Shown here: positions 42,011 to 50,940 of the stretch, one piece after another
How the letters are laid out: each line of letters starts with the position of its first letter
How positions within the stretch are numbered: the stretch's first letter is position 1
NCBI GenBank assembly: GCA_035446985.1
Contig: DAOTGG010000002.1
Coordinates: 10,491 to 74,490 of the forward strand
DNA: 64,000 bases
Direction: 5' to 3'
DNA from: JAQUSX01 sp035446985
GTDB lineage: Bacteria; Bacillota; Clostridia; Christensenellales; CAG-314
Program-made: the position numbers and the translations under genes
Notes under the pieces: model-generated
What the model was told of the DNA's origin: nothing
Seen by the model: the letters and a program-made list of their open reading frames with translations, nothing else
Database searches by the model: none

Positions 42011-42835
42011 TCATTTACTTTTTTTGTTTTCGCTCATATTTACCGCAACTTGATAAATTTCGTTTTTGTTTACCTTGCGGTCTTTGGCTGTTTTTTTGAC
42101 GGCTTCGGACTTGTCAAATCCCTTATCCATATAAAATTTTATATGCTCTTCTATCGTCATATTCATAAAAGCGTCGGTCTTATTACCGTCCACTACAATG
42201 ACAAATTCTCCTTTTTCCATCTCGATACTAATATCTTTCAATTCGCCGAAATAAACGCTTTCATACATTTTTGAAATTTCTCTCGCCACGCAAACCTTGC
42301 GTTCACCCAAAACTGAATAAAGATATTTCATGTCGTCATTAACGTCATGCACCGACGAATAAAAAATAAGAGTATGTTTAATAGGCAGCGTTTCAATTAA
42401 ACGCTGTCTGTCGATATTTTTTTCAGGCAAAAAACCAACGAATGTAAACGGAGCGGAAAATCCCGACAAAACGAAAGCGTTGACTAATGCGCTCGCTCCC
42501 GAAATAACCGTGTAACTGATGCCGTTTGCGATAAGCTCACGCACCAAAATATTGCCCGGGTCGGAAACGCAAGGCATACCCGCGTCCGTAATAACGGCGA
42601 TTTTTTTGCCGTTACCAACATCATTCAAAACGCTTTGAACCGCGCTTTTTTCATTAAATTTATGATAGGCTACAAGCGGTTTTTTGATTTCATAACGGTT
42701 CAATAAAATCAAAGCGTGACGTGTGTCTTCGCAGTAAATAACGTCAACGCTTTTTAGCGTGTCGATAGCGCGAAAAGTTATTTCGTCCAAATTGCCTATT
42801 GGAGTAGCTACAAAATAAACGCTGTACTCAGTCAT
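42011..42835 (-). CDS. rsmI: 16S rRNA (cytidine-2'-O)-methyltransferase
   Basis: Methylates the ribose of C1402 in 16S rRNA using SAM. The 274-residue protein has the tetrapyrrole-methylase fold with YFVATPIGNLDEITFRA at the start, YCEDTRHALILLNRY, VITDAGMPCVSDPG and VISGASALVNAFVLSGF, all diagnostic of RsmI. I start it at the ATG at 42835 with GGAG 6 nt upstream; the longer frame to 42889 lacks such a site. It overlaps the end of the yabB-like gene by 8 nt, as in the B. subtilis yabB-yazA-yabC region. Confidence 0.95.
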   Translation of the reverse strand: MTEYSVYFVATPIGNLDEITFRAIDTLKSVDVIYCEDTRHALILLNRYEIKKPLVAYHKFNEKSAVQSVLNDVGNGKKIAVITDAGMPCVSDPGNILVRELIANGISYTVISGASALVNAFVLSGFSAPFTFVGFLPEKNIDRQRLIETLPIKHTLIFYSSVHDVNDDMKYLYSVLGERKVCVAREISKMYESVYFGELKDISIEMEKGEFVIVVDGNKTDAFMNMTIEEHIKFYMDKGFDKSEAVKKTAKDRKVNKNEIYQVAVNMSENKKSK

Positions 42836-43574
42836 TTCTTTCTCCGTAAAGGTCCGCGACCGTTTTTGTGTATTTGCCGTCATCATCAAAAATAACGATA
42901 TCGGGCAAAATTTTTAGTCCGAGTCCGCCGTTTTTACGCCCCCTGATTAACACCAGATTGGGCGTTTGGTTTATTCTCGGGCGTATAAAACATATTTCTT
43001 TCGGCTCTATTTTGTTTTTCGTCATTTCGCAAAATATTTCCGACAGCCGTTCCGTTTGATGCACAAGGTACAGCGAGCCTTTGCTGGTGAGTAACTTTGA
43101 AGCCGTTTCGATAAGCTCTGACAATGTTATTTTTATTTCTTGTCTTGCTATGGCTTTGGTTTCGTTTTCTATGGGCAAGCCCGAGCCTACTTTTATATAC
43201 GGCGGATTTGATACGACGGCGTCGTAATTTCCGCCCAGTATTTCGTGACAAGTTTTAATGTCGCAATTAAAAATTTTTATTGTCTCGCCTTGTCCGTTCA
43301 TTTCCACAGTCCGTTTTGACATTTCATATAAAGACGGTTGAATTTCCACGGCGGAGACGGATTTTGGCTTGCTTTTGTAGGCAATCAGCGTCGAGATAAC
43401 CGCGCTGCCGCTGCCAAGCTCCACGACTTTTTTGCCTTTGACTTCTTTTACAAAATTAGCCAGCAGCACGGCGTCGGTCGTAAAACGGTAACCGTCCGTC
43501 TGCTGAATTATTTTCAGTCCGCCTACTTGCAAGTCTTCAATTTTTTCATTTGGATAAATTACCGTATCTGTCAT
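42828..43574 (-). CDS. tRNA1(Val) (adenine37-N6)-methyltransferase-like protein (YabB/TrmN6)
   Basis: A 248-residue SAM-dependent methyltransferase with VVELGSGSAVISTLIA (SAM loop) and the N6-adenine/glutamine catalytic motif NPPY in VVSNPPYIKVG. It opens with the family-typical LQVGGLKIIQQTDGYRFTTDAVLLANF, ends given. Position next to rsmI and near ricT, holB and tmk matches B. subtilis yabB. The -10 box lies 6 nt before the ATG, and no Shine-Dalgarno sequence is present, so the mRNA is probably leaderless. Confidence 0.88.
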   Translation of the reverse strand: MTDTVIYPNEKIEDLQVGGLKIIQQTDGYRFTTDAVLLANFVKEVKGKKVVELGSGSAVISTLIAYKSKPKSVSAVEIQPSLYEMSKRTVEMNGQGETIKIFNCDIKTCHEILGGNYDAVVSNPPYIKVGSGLPIENETKAIARQEIKITLSELIETASKLLTSKGSLYLVHQTERLSEIFCEMTKNKIEPKEICFIRPRINQTPNLVLIRGRKNGGLGLKILPDIVIFDDDGKYTKTVADLYGERND

Positions 43575-43580
43575 AAATAG

Positions 43581-43609
43581 ATTTTATATTTTTGTTCCCC
43601 CGTTGTCAA
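43581..43609 (-). promoter_or_regulatory. Sigma-A promoter giving a leaderless yabB-like mRNA
   Basis: On the minus strand TTGACA (43604-43609), exactly 17 nt, TAAAAT (43581-43586), then only CTATTT before the ATG at 43574. The stretch 43610-43790 is AT-rich with nothing else visible. Confidence 0.82.
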
Positions 43610-43795
43610 TCATAAAAAAAGCTGTTCGCTTTGTCCTTTTTATTTACAAAATTATAAAAACTCAAACTTTCCTTTTTTGAAAATTGCAAATTTTTAACTC
43701 TCTTTTTTATTAGACCGCTTGATGGATTGATAAATTAGTTTTGCCCTATTATAAAAGCTTTCGCAATCCTATCTAGATTTATTTTAAAAAAAAAT

Positions 43796-43818
43796 ACCGC
43801 TCGGTAATACCGAACGGT
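43796..43818 (-). terminator. Intrinsic terminator of the 2[4Fe-4S] ferredoxin gene
   Basis: A nine-base stem with one G-U pair (43796-43804 with 43810-43818), followed by a long T run on the minus strand. Confidence 0.87.
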
Positions 43819-43832
43819 GAAAGGTTTATTTG

Positions 43833-44006
43833 TTAGCCTTCTTTAATCGCGCTAACGGGACATTGAGCAGCGCACGTTCCGCAACTTATGCAAACTTCTT
43901 CATTGATAACATAACTGCTTTCTCCTTCGCTTATTGCGTCGGTAGGGCAAACGGATTGGCAACTGCCACAGGAAATACATTCTGACGGAATAATTTTGTA
44001 TGCCAT
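43833..44006 (-). CDS. 2[4Fe-4S] bacterial-type ferredoxin
   Basis: A 57-residue clostridial-type ferredoxin with two complete cluster motifs, CISCGSCQSVCP (about residues 10-21) and CISCGTCAAQCP (about 39-50). It carries electrons for fermentative enzymes. AAGGAGG lies about 8 nt before the ATG. It sits between the ricT operon and the yabB-like gene, an insertion relative to the B. subtilis order, and has its own terminator. It is short enough to be missed by a 60-residue cutoff. Confidence 0.95.
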   Translation of the reverse strand: MAYKIIPSECISCGSCQSVCPTDAISEGESSYVINEEVCISCGTCAAQCPVSAIKEG

Positions 44007-44093
44007 AGAGATTACCTCCTTTGTTCTAACTTCATTGTAGCACCTAAGAGGTTTTTTGTCTAATATTTAAACTAGAAAAATAATCTCAAATAT

Positions 44094-44966
44094 TTAGTCG
44101 ATAATAGATTTTATATCGTCGTCAACGTAGTCGTCGTCATTGCTTTGCGCTATTACGACCGTCGCGGTAATATCCTTAACAGCGTAATCTTTAACCTCTT
44201 TATCGCCGTTCGGTAAAGCGATAAAAGCCTTTACTCTCTGGCGCAGCAGATCCACAGACTGCACGATTCCTTTTCCGTCGGGAGTGCCGATTTCCGAGCC
44301 TATCGCTGGCATAAATTTTGTGGTTTCCGCGTAATGGTCGTTTTCGTATTTTAAGCAGCACATCAGTCTGCCGCAAAGCCCCGATATTTTTGTAGGATTC
44401 AGCGAAAGTCCTTGCGTTTTTGCCATTTTTATGCTAACGCGCTCAAAATCGCCCATATGCTCGTTGCAGCAGCAAGGTCTTCCGCACGGTCCTAGACCGC
44501 CCAAAAGTTTACATTCGTCCCGAATACCTATTTGGCGAAGCTCTATTCTTACTCTAAAAACGCTGGCAAGGTCTTTTACCAACTCGCGAAAATCCACTCT
44601 GCCTTCGGCTGTGAAATAAAAAATAACTTTCGTGTTGTCAAAAGTGTATTCCATATCGACGAGCTTCATATTGAGTTTGTGTTTCGTTATTTTTTCGGTG
44701 GCGATTTCCATAGCCTTTTCACGCTTGCTCAAATTTTCTTTATGCGCGCGCTCATCGTCCGCCGTAGCTTTTCTTATAACGGGCTTTAGCTGTCCGACAA
44801 TTTCGCTGTCGGGAACTTGTTTTGGGGCAAGCGCAACGTTGCCGTATTCCACTCCTCTTATCGTCTCAACGATAGCGGCGTCACCAGCCTTGAACTCTAT
44901 ACCGTTAGGAGCAAAATAATAAATTTTCCCCACGTCCTTAAAACGAATTCCCACTATTTCGGGCAT
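44094..44966 (-). CDS. ricT: RicT/YaaT (PSP1 domain) RNA-maturation regulator
   Basis: A 290-residue PSP1-domain protein. In B. subtilis RicT (YaaT) forms a complex with RicA and RicF that carries [4Fe-4S] clusters and stimulates RNase Y-dependent mRNA maturation, affecting sporulation and biofilm. The cysteine cluster is visible as CKLLGGLGPCGRPCCC and LCGRLMCCLKY, and IRDECKLLGG is a family hallmark. It overlaps the end of holB by 13 nt, so the order tmk-holB-ricT of B. subtilis is kept. No ribosome binding site of its own is strong. Confidence 0.94.
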   Translation of the reverse strand: MPEIVGIRFKDVGKIYYFAPNGIEFKAGDAAIVETIRGVEYGNVALAPKQVPDSEIVGQLKPVIRKATADDERAHKENLSKREKAMEIATEKITKHKLNMKLVDMEYTFDNTKVIFYFTAEGRVDFRELVKDLASVFRVRIELRQIGIRDECKLLGGLGPCGRPCCCNEHMGDFERVSIKMAKTQGLSLNPTKISGLCGRLMCCLKYENDHYAETTKFMPAIGSEIGTPDGKGIVQSVDLLRQRVKAFIALPNGDKEVKDYAVKDITATVVIAQSNDDDYVDDDIKSIID

Positions 44967-45919
44967 ATATATCTAACCTCCAAAATTTTCAAAATTAAAT
45001 TGTCAAAAACCATATTAAAATTTACATACGAAGCAAGCTCTTTGTAAGCATTTTCAACTAGCTCGATACATCTTAGCGCCGCCTCGCGCGAATAGTTTTG
45101 CGCTATTATTGTAACATCTTTATTTTCTTTAAGCAAGGTTATTCCGTCGTAAAACCCCACCACCTCGGCAAACAACGCTTCCATTGCGGAAAGCAAAAGC
45201 TTGTACCGCTCTTTGTACCTTGCCATATCGGCGACGAACGTAAGAGAAACTCTTGTGCTTGTCATATTTTTTAATGCGTTCGCAACGGACTGATAAACGC
45301 TTTCCGTAGTTGAGTCATTTACAAGCTCAGTCGCGGAAGAAATGCTGCCGTCAGAGATAAGAGCGCAGATTTCGGCGGAACGCGGTGAATAACCGCTTTC
45401 AAGTAAATAATTTTTGATTTGAGCGAAACTCAGTTTTGCGATGTCAACCCTTATCGCTCGGCTCGTGACGGTATCGAATAAATCCGCCGTATTAGTTACG
45501 CCTATAAAAAAGTAGTTGCCTTCGGGCGGTTCTTCAAGTATTTTTAGTAATTTTCCCTGCCAGTTTTGGACGGCGGAAACGTTGGATGCGTTTATTATGT
45601 AAACCTTGTTTTTGCCTATTGTAGGCGCGGTTTGAGTTTCGTTTAAAATATCTTTGATATCGTCAACGGACATAGTTTTTCGTCCGTTTAGCGGATAAAA
45701 AAAGACGTCGGGATGCCGACCGTTAAATGCCTGAACGCAATTGGAGCAGCTGCCGCATCCGCCGTTATCGCAAACGGCAACCGACGACAAATATACTAGC
45801 GCGTCAGCCAAAATATTTTGCTCCGCTTGCACAACGTAGGCATGCGCCGCATGATTAAGGGCGAACGCGCGTTTAATAGCCTGAACGGATTTATTTTTTT
45901 CCAATAATCCCGTTATCAC
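44954..45919 (-). CDS. holB: DNA polymerase III delta' subunit
   Basis: A 321-residue clamp-loader subunit. It has the AAA+ fold but with a degenerate P-loop, as usual for delta'; the zinc module reads CDNGGCGSCSNC, followed by HPDVFF, and the LLKILEEPPEGNYFF box and the sensor-1-like SRAIRVD are present. It overlaps the tmk stop by 4 nt (ATGA), showing coupling. It assembles the sliding clamp on DNA with DnaX and HolA. Confidence 0.94.
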   Translation of the reverse strand: MITGLLEKNKSVQAIKRAFALNHAAHAYVVQAEQNILADALVYLSSVAVCDNGGCGSCSNCVQAFNGRHPDVFFYPLNGRKTMSVDDIKDILNETQTAPTIGKNKVYIINASNVSAVQNWQGKLLKILEEPPEGNYFFIGVTNTADLFDTVTSRAIRVDIAKLSFAQIKNYLLESGYSPRSAEICALISDGSISSATELVNDSTTESVYQSVANALKNMTSTRVSLTFVADMARYKERYKLLLSAMEALFAEVVGFYDGITLLKENKDVTIIAQNYSREAALRCIELVENAYKELASYVNFNMVFDNLILKILEVRYICPK

Positions 45920-46539
45920 TTAATGATGCCTCTTTTTCTCATCTCGCTGACGATTTTTTCGTGCGTTTCGGTTTTGCTTCCTTTTGCGTCTATAACTACA
46001 AACCGCTCTGGGTAGCTGTCTATAAGCATATGATATCCGTCGTAAACTTTTTTGTAAAAATCTTTGTCGCAAATTTCAAGACGGTCTTTAACATCGTTGC
46101 CGCCCTTGCGTTCAAAAGCCAGCTCGGGTGTAAGCTCCAAAAAGAAAGTGTATTCGGGCATATATTCGCCCACGGCAATATCGTTTAACGCTTTTACGTT
46201 CTCGTAGCCAAGCCCCCGTCCAAGCCCTTGATAAACATAAGACGAGTCTACAAAACGATCGCAAATTACAGTTTTGCCTTCTTTTAACGCGGGAATAACG
46301 ATATCGTTAAGATGCTGTATTCTCGCGCTCGCATACAAAAACGCTTCGCATTTGTCGCACATTGTGTCGTTTTCGGAATCCAAAATAATGTTGCGGATTT
46401 TTTCGGCAACTTTACTTCCGCCGGGTTCACGGGTAAACACAACGTTTTGATTAGTCTTTTCGCAATATTCTTTTAATTTTGCGGTCTGGTAGGTTTTGCC
46501 TACTCCGTCGCAGCCTTCTATCGTTATAAATCCTTTCAT
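45916..46539 (-). CDS. tmk: Thymidylate kinase
   Basis: Phosphorylates dTMP to dTDP. The 207-residue protein has the P-loop EGCDGVGKTYQ, the FTREPGGS substrate motif and the DRFVDSSYVYQG block. A CDKCEAF insertion is unusual in sequence but occurs in a region where the family varies. Its start overlaps the end of the decarboxylase gene by 4 nt, so decarboxylase, tmk, holB and ricT form one coupled operon. Confidence 0.96.
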   Translation of the reverse strand: MKGFITIEGCDGVGKTYQTAKLKEYCEKTNQNVVFTREPGGSKVAEKIRNIILDSENDTMCDKCEAFLYASARIQHLNDIVIPALKEGKTVICDRFVDSSYVYQGLGRGLGYENVKALNDIAVGEYMPEYTFFLELTPELAFERKGGNDVKDRLEICDKDFYKKVYDGYHMLIDSYPERFVVIDAKGSKTETHEKIVSEMRKRGIIK

Positions 46540-47897
46540 TTCTTTTCGCTGTCCTTTACTAAAATATAGCCTTCGTTAACGCCGAACACGTTATCTTGTT
46601 TTAAAAAATTTATATGAAAATCCGTAATTTTTTCCCCCGCGACAATGACGGGGCAGCACGGCGGAGTAATGCCCGCGTTTACGGCGGAGATTTCCCCTTT
46701 GCTTTCGCTTAGCTTAATTAGCTTAACCTTATCATTAAAACACAGCGGTATTATATTGTCAAATCTTGGTATTTCATTGCCGTTAACTACGTTTTTACCG
46801 TTTGCGCGTTTTTTATTTTCATTTTCGTTATTCGGCTCGACTGTTTCGGGTTTCAAATTTTTTAACGCTTTACCGAAGCGGCGCAAAGTTTTTCTTCCGT
46901 CCATTAACGTGAGTATCGCCACAAGCCTACTTTTATCCGCAAACTCAATAAAAACGTTTTTTTCGTTAAGTTGTTTCTCCGCTTCAAAACCGCTCATATT
47001 TTTCCCCGATACATTTAAAACGATACGAGTAAAGTCGTCCGTGGAGATAGCCGTAATGCCGTCGGGGAGCGCAGTCAAAAACTTTTGAACGTAACTAAAT
47101 AGCCGTTCGTATCTGTTTTTATTTTTATCCGCATACGCTCTGGCATAATCTATGCTGGCAAGTAATAAGTAGCTCGGGCTTGTCGTGGAAAAGGTATTTA
47201 AACTTTCTTTAAGTTTTAATGCCAAAATATCGTCGTTCGTTAATAATACAGCCGTTTGCGTATATGCTGGCAAGGTTTTGTGAACGGAAATTACCGCAGC
47301 GTCGGCATAATAATGAGCGGGGTTCGGCAAATACTTTGACAGCCCGAAATGCGCCCCGTGAGCCGAGTCGACAAATACGGTTACTCCCATTTTTTTGGCT
47401 TTATGATATATATCGGCTAAATCCAAAACTCTGCCGTAATAACTCGGACTTGTGAGAATCCACGTTTTGATATCGGGGTTTTCTTTTGTAGCGTTTGTAA
47501 GCGCGTCAGCCGTAAGATTATTCGGCAAAAGGAACTCGTCATAATCGTTTATGACGTAAGCTCGTTTATTAAAAATTTTTATCGCGTTATATACCGCAAT
47601 GTGACTGCTTCGCTGCATAAGTATGCTGCCGTTAGCGTTAGCTACCATAGCAAAAATACCCGCTGTCGAGCCATTTACGATATATATAGCGTGATTTGCG
47701 TTCCATTCCGCAGCAAACAAATTTTGCGAATCGGCAATGACTGAATGCGGACATGTCAAATTGTCCGAAAAAGAAAGTTCGGTCACGTCCAACTTCGCGC
47801 TCATTTTTAAACCTTTTCCTTTGTGTCCCGGCATATGCAGGCGCAAAGCGTTTGACCGCGCGTATTTATTCAGCATTTCAACAATAGGCATTTTCAT
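46536..47897 (-). CDS. Orn/Lys/Arg decarboxylase-like PLP enzyme (YaaO/SpeA type)
   Basis: A 453-residue fold-type I PLP enzyme of the Orn/Lys/Arg decarboxylase major domain family. HMPGHKGKG near the N terminus, DSAHGAHFGLS and the PLP lysine in ISVHKTLPAYTQTA are all present. The likely reaction is decarboxylation of arginine or lysine for polyamines. The place before tmk equals B. subtilis yaaO. The ATG at 47897 lies 6 nt after the -10 box of its promoter; a second ATG at 47891 has AAGGA 7 nt upstream. Translation could begin at either one. Confidence 0.88.
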   Translation of the reverse strand: MKMPIVEMLNKYARSNALRLHMPGHKGKGLKMSAKLDVTELSFSDNLTCPHSVIADSQNLFAAEWNANHAIYIVNGSTAGIFAMVANANGSILMQRSSHIAVYNAIKIFNKRAYVINDYDEFLLPNNLTADALTNATKENPDIKTWILTSPSYYGRVLDLADIYHKAKKMGVTVFVDSAHGAHFGLSKYLPNPAHYYADAAVISVHKTLPAYTQTAVLLTNDDILALKLKESLNTFSTTSPSYLLLASIDYARAYADKNKNRYERLFSYVQKFLTALPDGITAISTDDFTRIVLNVSGKNMSGFEAEKQLNEKNVFIEFADKSRLVAILTLMDGRKTLRRFGKALKNLKPETVEPNNENENKKRANGKNVVNGNEIPRFDNIIPLCFNDKVKLIKLSESKGEISAVNAGITPPCCPVIVAGEKITDFHINFLKQDNVFGVNEGYILVKDSEKK

Positions 47898-47903
47898 TCC
47901 TTT

Positions 47904-47932
47904 ATTTTAACATAATTTCTTTTTTACTTCAA
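47904..47932 (-). promoter_or_regulatory. Sigma-A promoter for the decarboxylase-tmk-holB-ricT operon
   Basis: On the minus strand TTGAAG (47927-47932), 17-nt spacer, TAAAAT (47904-47909) with extended TGT; 6 nt separate it from the ATG at 47897. Confidence 0.72.
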
Positions 47933-47948
47933 TGAGTATTCTTTCATA

Positions 47949-47977
47949 TTGACAGCAATTTTTATTTACTCTAAAAT
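47949..47977 (+). promoter_or_regulatory. Sigma-A promoter giving a leaderless SDR mRNA
   Basis: TTGACA (47949-47954), exactly 17 nt, TAAAAT (47972-47977), then 7 nt (GAATTTT) to the ATG at 47985. It is divergent from the decarboxylase promoter, with 16 bp between the two -35 boxes. Confidence 0.85.
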
Positions 47978-47984
47978 GAATTTT

Positions 47985-48827
47985 ATGAAGCGTATACAAA
48001 ATTATAAAAATAATGTCGTTGTTACCGGCGCGGGCGGCGGTATGGGAAAAAAGGTTTGCGCCCTTTTAGCGGAAAACGGTTATCACGTTTTTGCTCTCGA
48101 TATCAATTCGCCGCTATTTCAAAATGAAAACATAACGCCGATTAGCTGCGACGTTACCGACGCCGATTCATTACTTACCGCAAAAGAAAAAATCTATGCG
48201 TACGGCAGACTCGACGCAATTATTAATCTTGCTGGCGTGTTTTCAATGGACAGTATCGTATTCGGCGACGAGCAGAAACTGAGAAAAATTTTCGAAGTAA
48301 ATTTTTGGGGCGTCTATCTCACCAATAAAATTTTCTTCGATATTTTGGAAAATAACGCCAAAATCATCGTTATGAGCAGCGAGGTCGCCCGTTACAGTCC
48401 GCACCCTTTCGACGCATATTATACCTTGCCAAAAAAATCTCTCGACGCTTACTGCGACGCATTCAGGCGCGAATGTCTTTTTTTGAACGTACGAGTGATA
48501 AAAATCCAAGCGGGAAGTTTCGCCACCAATATGACCATAAAAGCGGCGAAAGAATTTGAAACGCTAAAAAACAGTTCGCCCGCATTTGACGAAGTTTTAA
48601 CCGCGTTCGACCGCTTTGTCGGTAAGGAACTAAGTAAAGGTAAAAAAACCGACGTCATAGCTCAAATGATTTTAAAAATAATGCAGTCCCCTCGCCCGAA
48701 AATTTGCTATCGCGTACACAACAGTAGAAAATTAAAGCTTATCAATATGCTGCCCGAAAAAACGCAGGATCAGCTTTATAAAATAACGGCGAAATTATTC
48801 GGTAAGAGCCGCAAAACAAAATCTTAA
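47985..48827 (+). CDS. Short-chain dehydrogenase/reductase
   Basis: A 280-residue SDR. VVTGAGGGMGKKV is the NAD(P)-binding loop, an Asp at the end of the second strand (VFALDIN) hints at NAD preference, NLAG is present as IINLAGV, and the catalytic Ser and Tyr-x3-Lys appear as MSSEVARY and AYYTLPKKS (the Y-x-x-x-K in YTLPK). Substrate unknown. I start it at the ATG at 47985; the in-frame TTG at 47949 is the -35 box. There is no Shine-Dalgarno sequence, so the mRNA should be leaderless. Confidence 0.87.
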   Translation: MKRIQNYKNNVVVTGAGGGMGKKVCALLAENGYHVFALDINSPLFQNENITPISCDVTDADSLLTAKEKIYAYGRLDAIINLAGVFSMDSIVFGDEQKLRKIFEVNFWGVYLTNKIFFDILENNAKIIVMSSEVARYSPHPFDAYYTLPKKSLDAYCDAFRRECLFLNVRVIKIQAGSFATNMTIKAAKEFETLKNSSPAFDEVLTAFDRFVGKELSKGKKTDVIAQMILKIMQSPRPKICYRVHNSRKLKLINMLPEKTQDQLYKITAKLFGKSRKTKS

Positions 48828-48893
48828 TAAAGACATATTTTTTGAGAATAAAATAAATAAAATATAGAAAAGAAAAATTTTCGGAGGAAATAA

Positions 48894-49847
48894 ATGAATC
48901 AACTTAAATTGCCAAAAAAATCTATCTCGCCCATATTTATGATAATCTGCGCCACGCTTATTATCATCGCGTCAATAATAATGTCTTTTTTATTTACGCG
49001 TATTTTAGCGGTATCCAGCGCGTTTTACGTTTACGGAGCAGTCCTTCTTATCGTGCTTACCGCAACGCTTGCAAAAAGAGAAGCAAAAGTCCTTTACGCA
49101 CCTTTGGCTATATTCGCTTTCCCTTTAATCAACAGCTGGACTTTTGGAATAATATCGCTTTATTACATAGTCGGCTATCTGGCGGTTGCCGCGCTTACGG
49201 TTCTTACCGTTAATAAAATAATAAAAAGCAAATTACCTGCAATCATTACTTTTTCCGCTCTCGCTTTGGGATCTGTCGCATTAGTAACTATACTCAGCTT
49301 CACGGTGTTGTACGGATTTTTTATAAGAAGTCTTTTCTTTATTTGTTGGGAAATCACTTTTGTCGCTTTTTGCGGCGCGTTCCTTGCGTTTATTCTAGGT
49401 CTTAGCGATAATCCCGAAAAAAAATATTACGAAAACGCAAATACTTTGAAAGTTATGAGCGTTGCAAAGCGTGTGGTTTTGACGATTGTGACTTTGGGTA
49501 TATATTCTTTTATTTGGGTGTACGATGTTTGCCAGTCGCTTAAATATCTCAAAAAAGACGATACGGATTTTGTCGGCGAATATTTGAGCCTGTGCTTCGT
49601 GCCGTTTTACGGTTTTTATTGGATGTTTGTCAAAAACAATCATTTCTTTGAAAATATTTGCGCGAAAAATAATAAAGGCGACGATTACAAAATTCTTTAT
49701 TCTGTCTTGTTTTTATTACAGCTCAGCTGGCTATGCTACGCGTTAATCCAAAACGACGTTAACCGTGTCGGCGAAACGCTGTTGCCCGTTACAGAAACGA
49801 AAAAAGAAAAACCGCCCAAAGAAGAAAAACAGTCTGAGGATGAGTAG
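48894..49847 (+). CDS. Polytopic membrane protein with DUF4234-like C-terminal part
   Basis: A 317-residue protein with about eight hydrophobic segments. The region about 185-285 (RVVLTIVTLGIYSFIWVYDV and the following helices) resembles DUF4234, a small membrane domain of unknown function. The last 25 residues are Lys/Glu/Pro-rich and cytosolic. SD GGAGG precedes the ATG. It follows the SDR gene by 66 nt and may share its transcript. Function unknown. The 170 nt downstream are AT-rich and empty. Confidence 0.7.
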   Translation: MNQLKLPKKSISPIFMIICATLIIIASIIMSFLFTRILAVSSAFYVYGAVLLIVLTATLAKREAKVLYAPLAIFAFPLINSWTFGIISLYYIVGYLAVAALTVLTVNKIIKSKLPAIITFSALALGSVALVTILSFTVLYGFFIRSLFFICWEITFVAFCGAFLAFILGLSDNPEKKYYENANTLKVMSVAKRVVLTIVTLGIYSFIWVYDVCQSLKYLKKDDTDFVGEYLSLCFVPFYGFYWMFVKNNHFFENICAKNNKGDDYKILYSVLFLLQLSWLCYALIQNDVNRVGETLLPVTETKKEKPPKEEKQSEDE

Positions 49848-50016
49848 TCATTAGCTATTTTATTTTTAGAAAATAAACGATTCAAGTGGTCAAACGAAAA
49901 ATGCTTTCTTGTCTTAAATTATAGATTTTTATTAATAACTAGATAATTTAAAATTCGGTAAAAGTCAAAAAATTTTAAAAAAAACTAAATAATTTAAAAA
50001 TTCAAAAAAATAAAAA

Positions 50017-50045
50017 AAACGCCGCTTACATTAAAAGCGGCGTTT
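50017..50045 (-). terminator. Intrinsic terminator of the ATP-grasp gene
   Basis: An 11-base stem (50017-50027 with 50035-50045) and a T run on the minus strand. Confidence 0.9.
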
Positions 50046-50060
50046 CACTTAATAAGTAAA

Positions 50061-50933
50061 TTATATTTTGGAATTTATTAGTTCGCAATACGCTTGCGCT
50101 ACGTTTTTACCCGTCACCCTTTCAATACCTCTGAAAAAGGCGTTGCTGTTTACTTCGCATAATACTGGTTCGCCGTTAAATCCGCGAAGTAAATCTATTC
50201 CGCAGTATTCCAGATTTAACATATTAGCGGCTTTTTCGGCGCATTCGCGGTAATCATCGGACAATTCGCATATTTCACCGCTGCCGCCTAACTCTATGTT
50301 AGACCGAAAATCCGCCGTGTTAAAACGTTTGAACCACGCGAACGCTTTGCCCCCGATAACGATAACTCGGGTGTCAAAACCGTAACTGCTGCCGATAAAC
50401 TGCTGATAAAGATGTTTGCGGTCTATCATACTCTTTCTTACGTCGATTAACTGTTCTACCGATTCGATCAGATGCACTTGTTTGCCGAAAGAACCGTAAC
50501 ATTCTTTCACCACCATAGGCAGCCCGAGTTTGCCAAGAACGTAAGAAATAAATTCGTGGTCGTCTATTTTCAAATTGTAACAAAGCGGCGAAGGAACGGT
50601 GATAGGCATATTGATGCCACTTTTTGTCAGGGCGATATAGGTATCCATTTTGTCGTCGGAAACGGCTATGCTTCTTGCGGTATTAAAGAGCTTATATCCG
50701 TATTTTTCCAAAAGCGTAGCGATATGTATATCTTTATCTAAATACAAAATAAAATCCGCTTCGGGAAGATTGGAGATGATAGAGCCGTTTTCTTCAATAT
50801 AAACCGAGCCAATATTGCGTATTGACTGCGTTTTGATACCGAGTTTGGAAAACTCTTCCATAAAGCGGCTAACCTGATATTCCTGCCCTTCCGAAGAAGC
50901 GAAAGCGTTAAGAATTATGATACCTTTTTTCAT
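50061..50933 (-). CDS. RimK-like ATP-grasp ligase
   Basis: A 290-residue ATP-grasp enzyme that should join a carboxylate to an amine with ATP. PMVVKECYGSFGKQVHLI contains the ATP-binding Lys and flexible loop, YQQFIGSSYGFDTRVIVIGG the next strand pair, and CGIDLLRGFNGEPVLCEVNSNAFF the metal-binding Asp/Glu/Asn set. RimK and LysX are relatives; the substrates here are unknown. I start it at the ATG at 50933, 7 nt after an extended -10 box and without a Shine-Dalgarno sequence; the upstream TTG at 50972 lies just upstream of the -35 region. Confidence 0.85.
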   Translation of the reverse strand: MKKGIIILNAFASSEGQEYQVSRFMEEFSKLGIKTQSIRNIGSVYIEENGSIISNLPEADFILYLDKDIHIATLLEKYGYKLFNTARSIAVSDDKMDTYIALTKSGINMPITVPSPLCYNLKIDDHEFISYVLGKLGLPMVVKECYGSFGKQVHLIESVEQLIDVRKSMIDRKHLYQQFIGSSYGFDTRVIVIGGKAFAWFKRFNTADFRSNIELGGSGEICELSDDYRECAEKAANMLNLEYCGIDLLRGFNGEPVLCEVNSNAFFRGIERVTGKNVAQAYCELINSKI

Positions 50934-50940
50934 AAAAATA

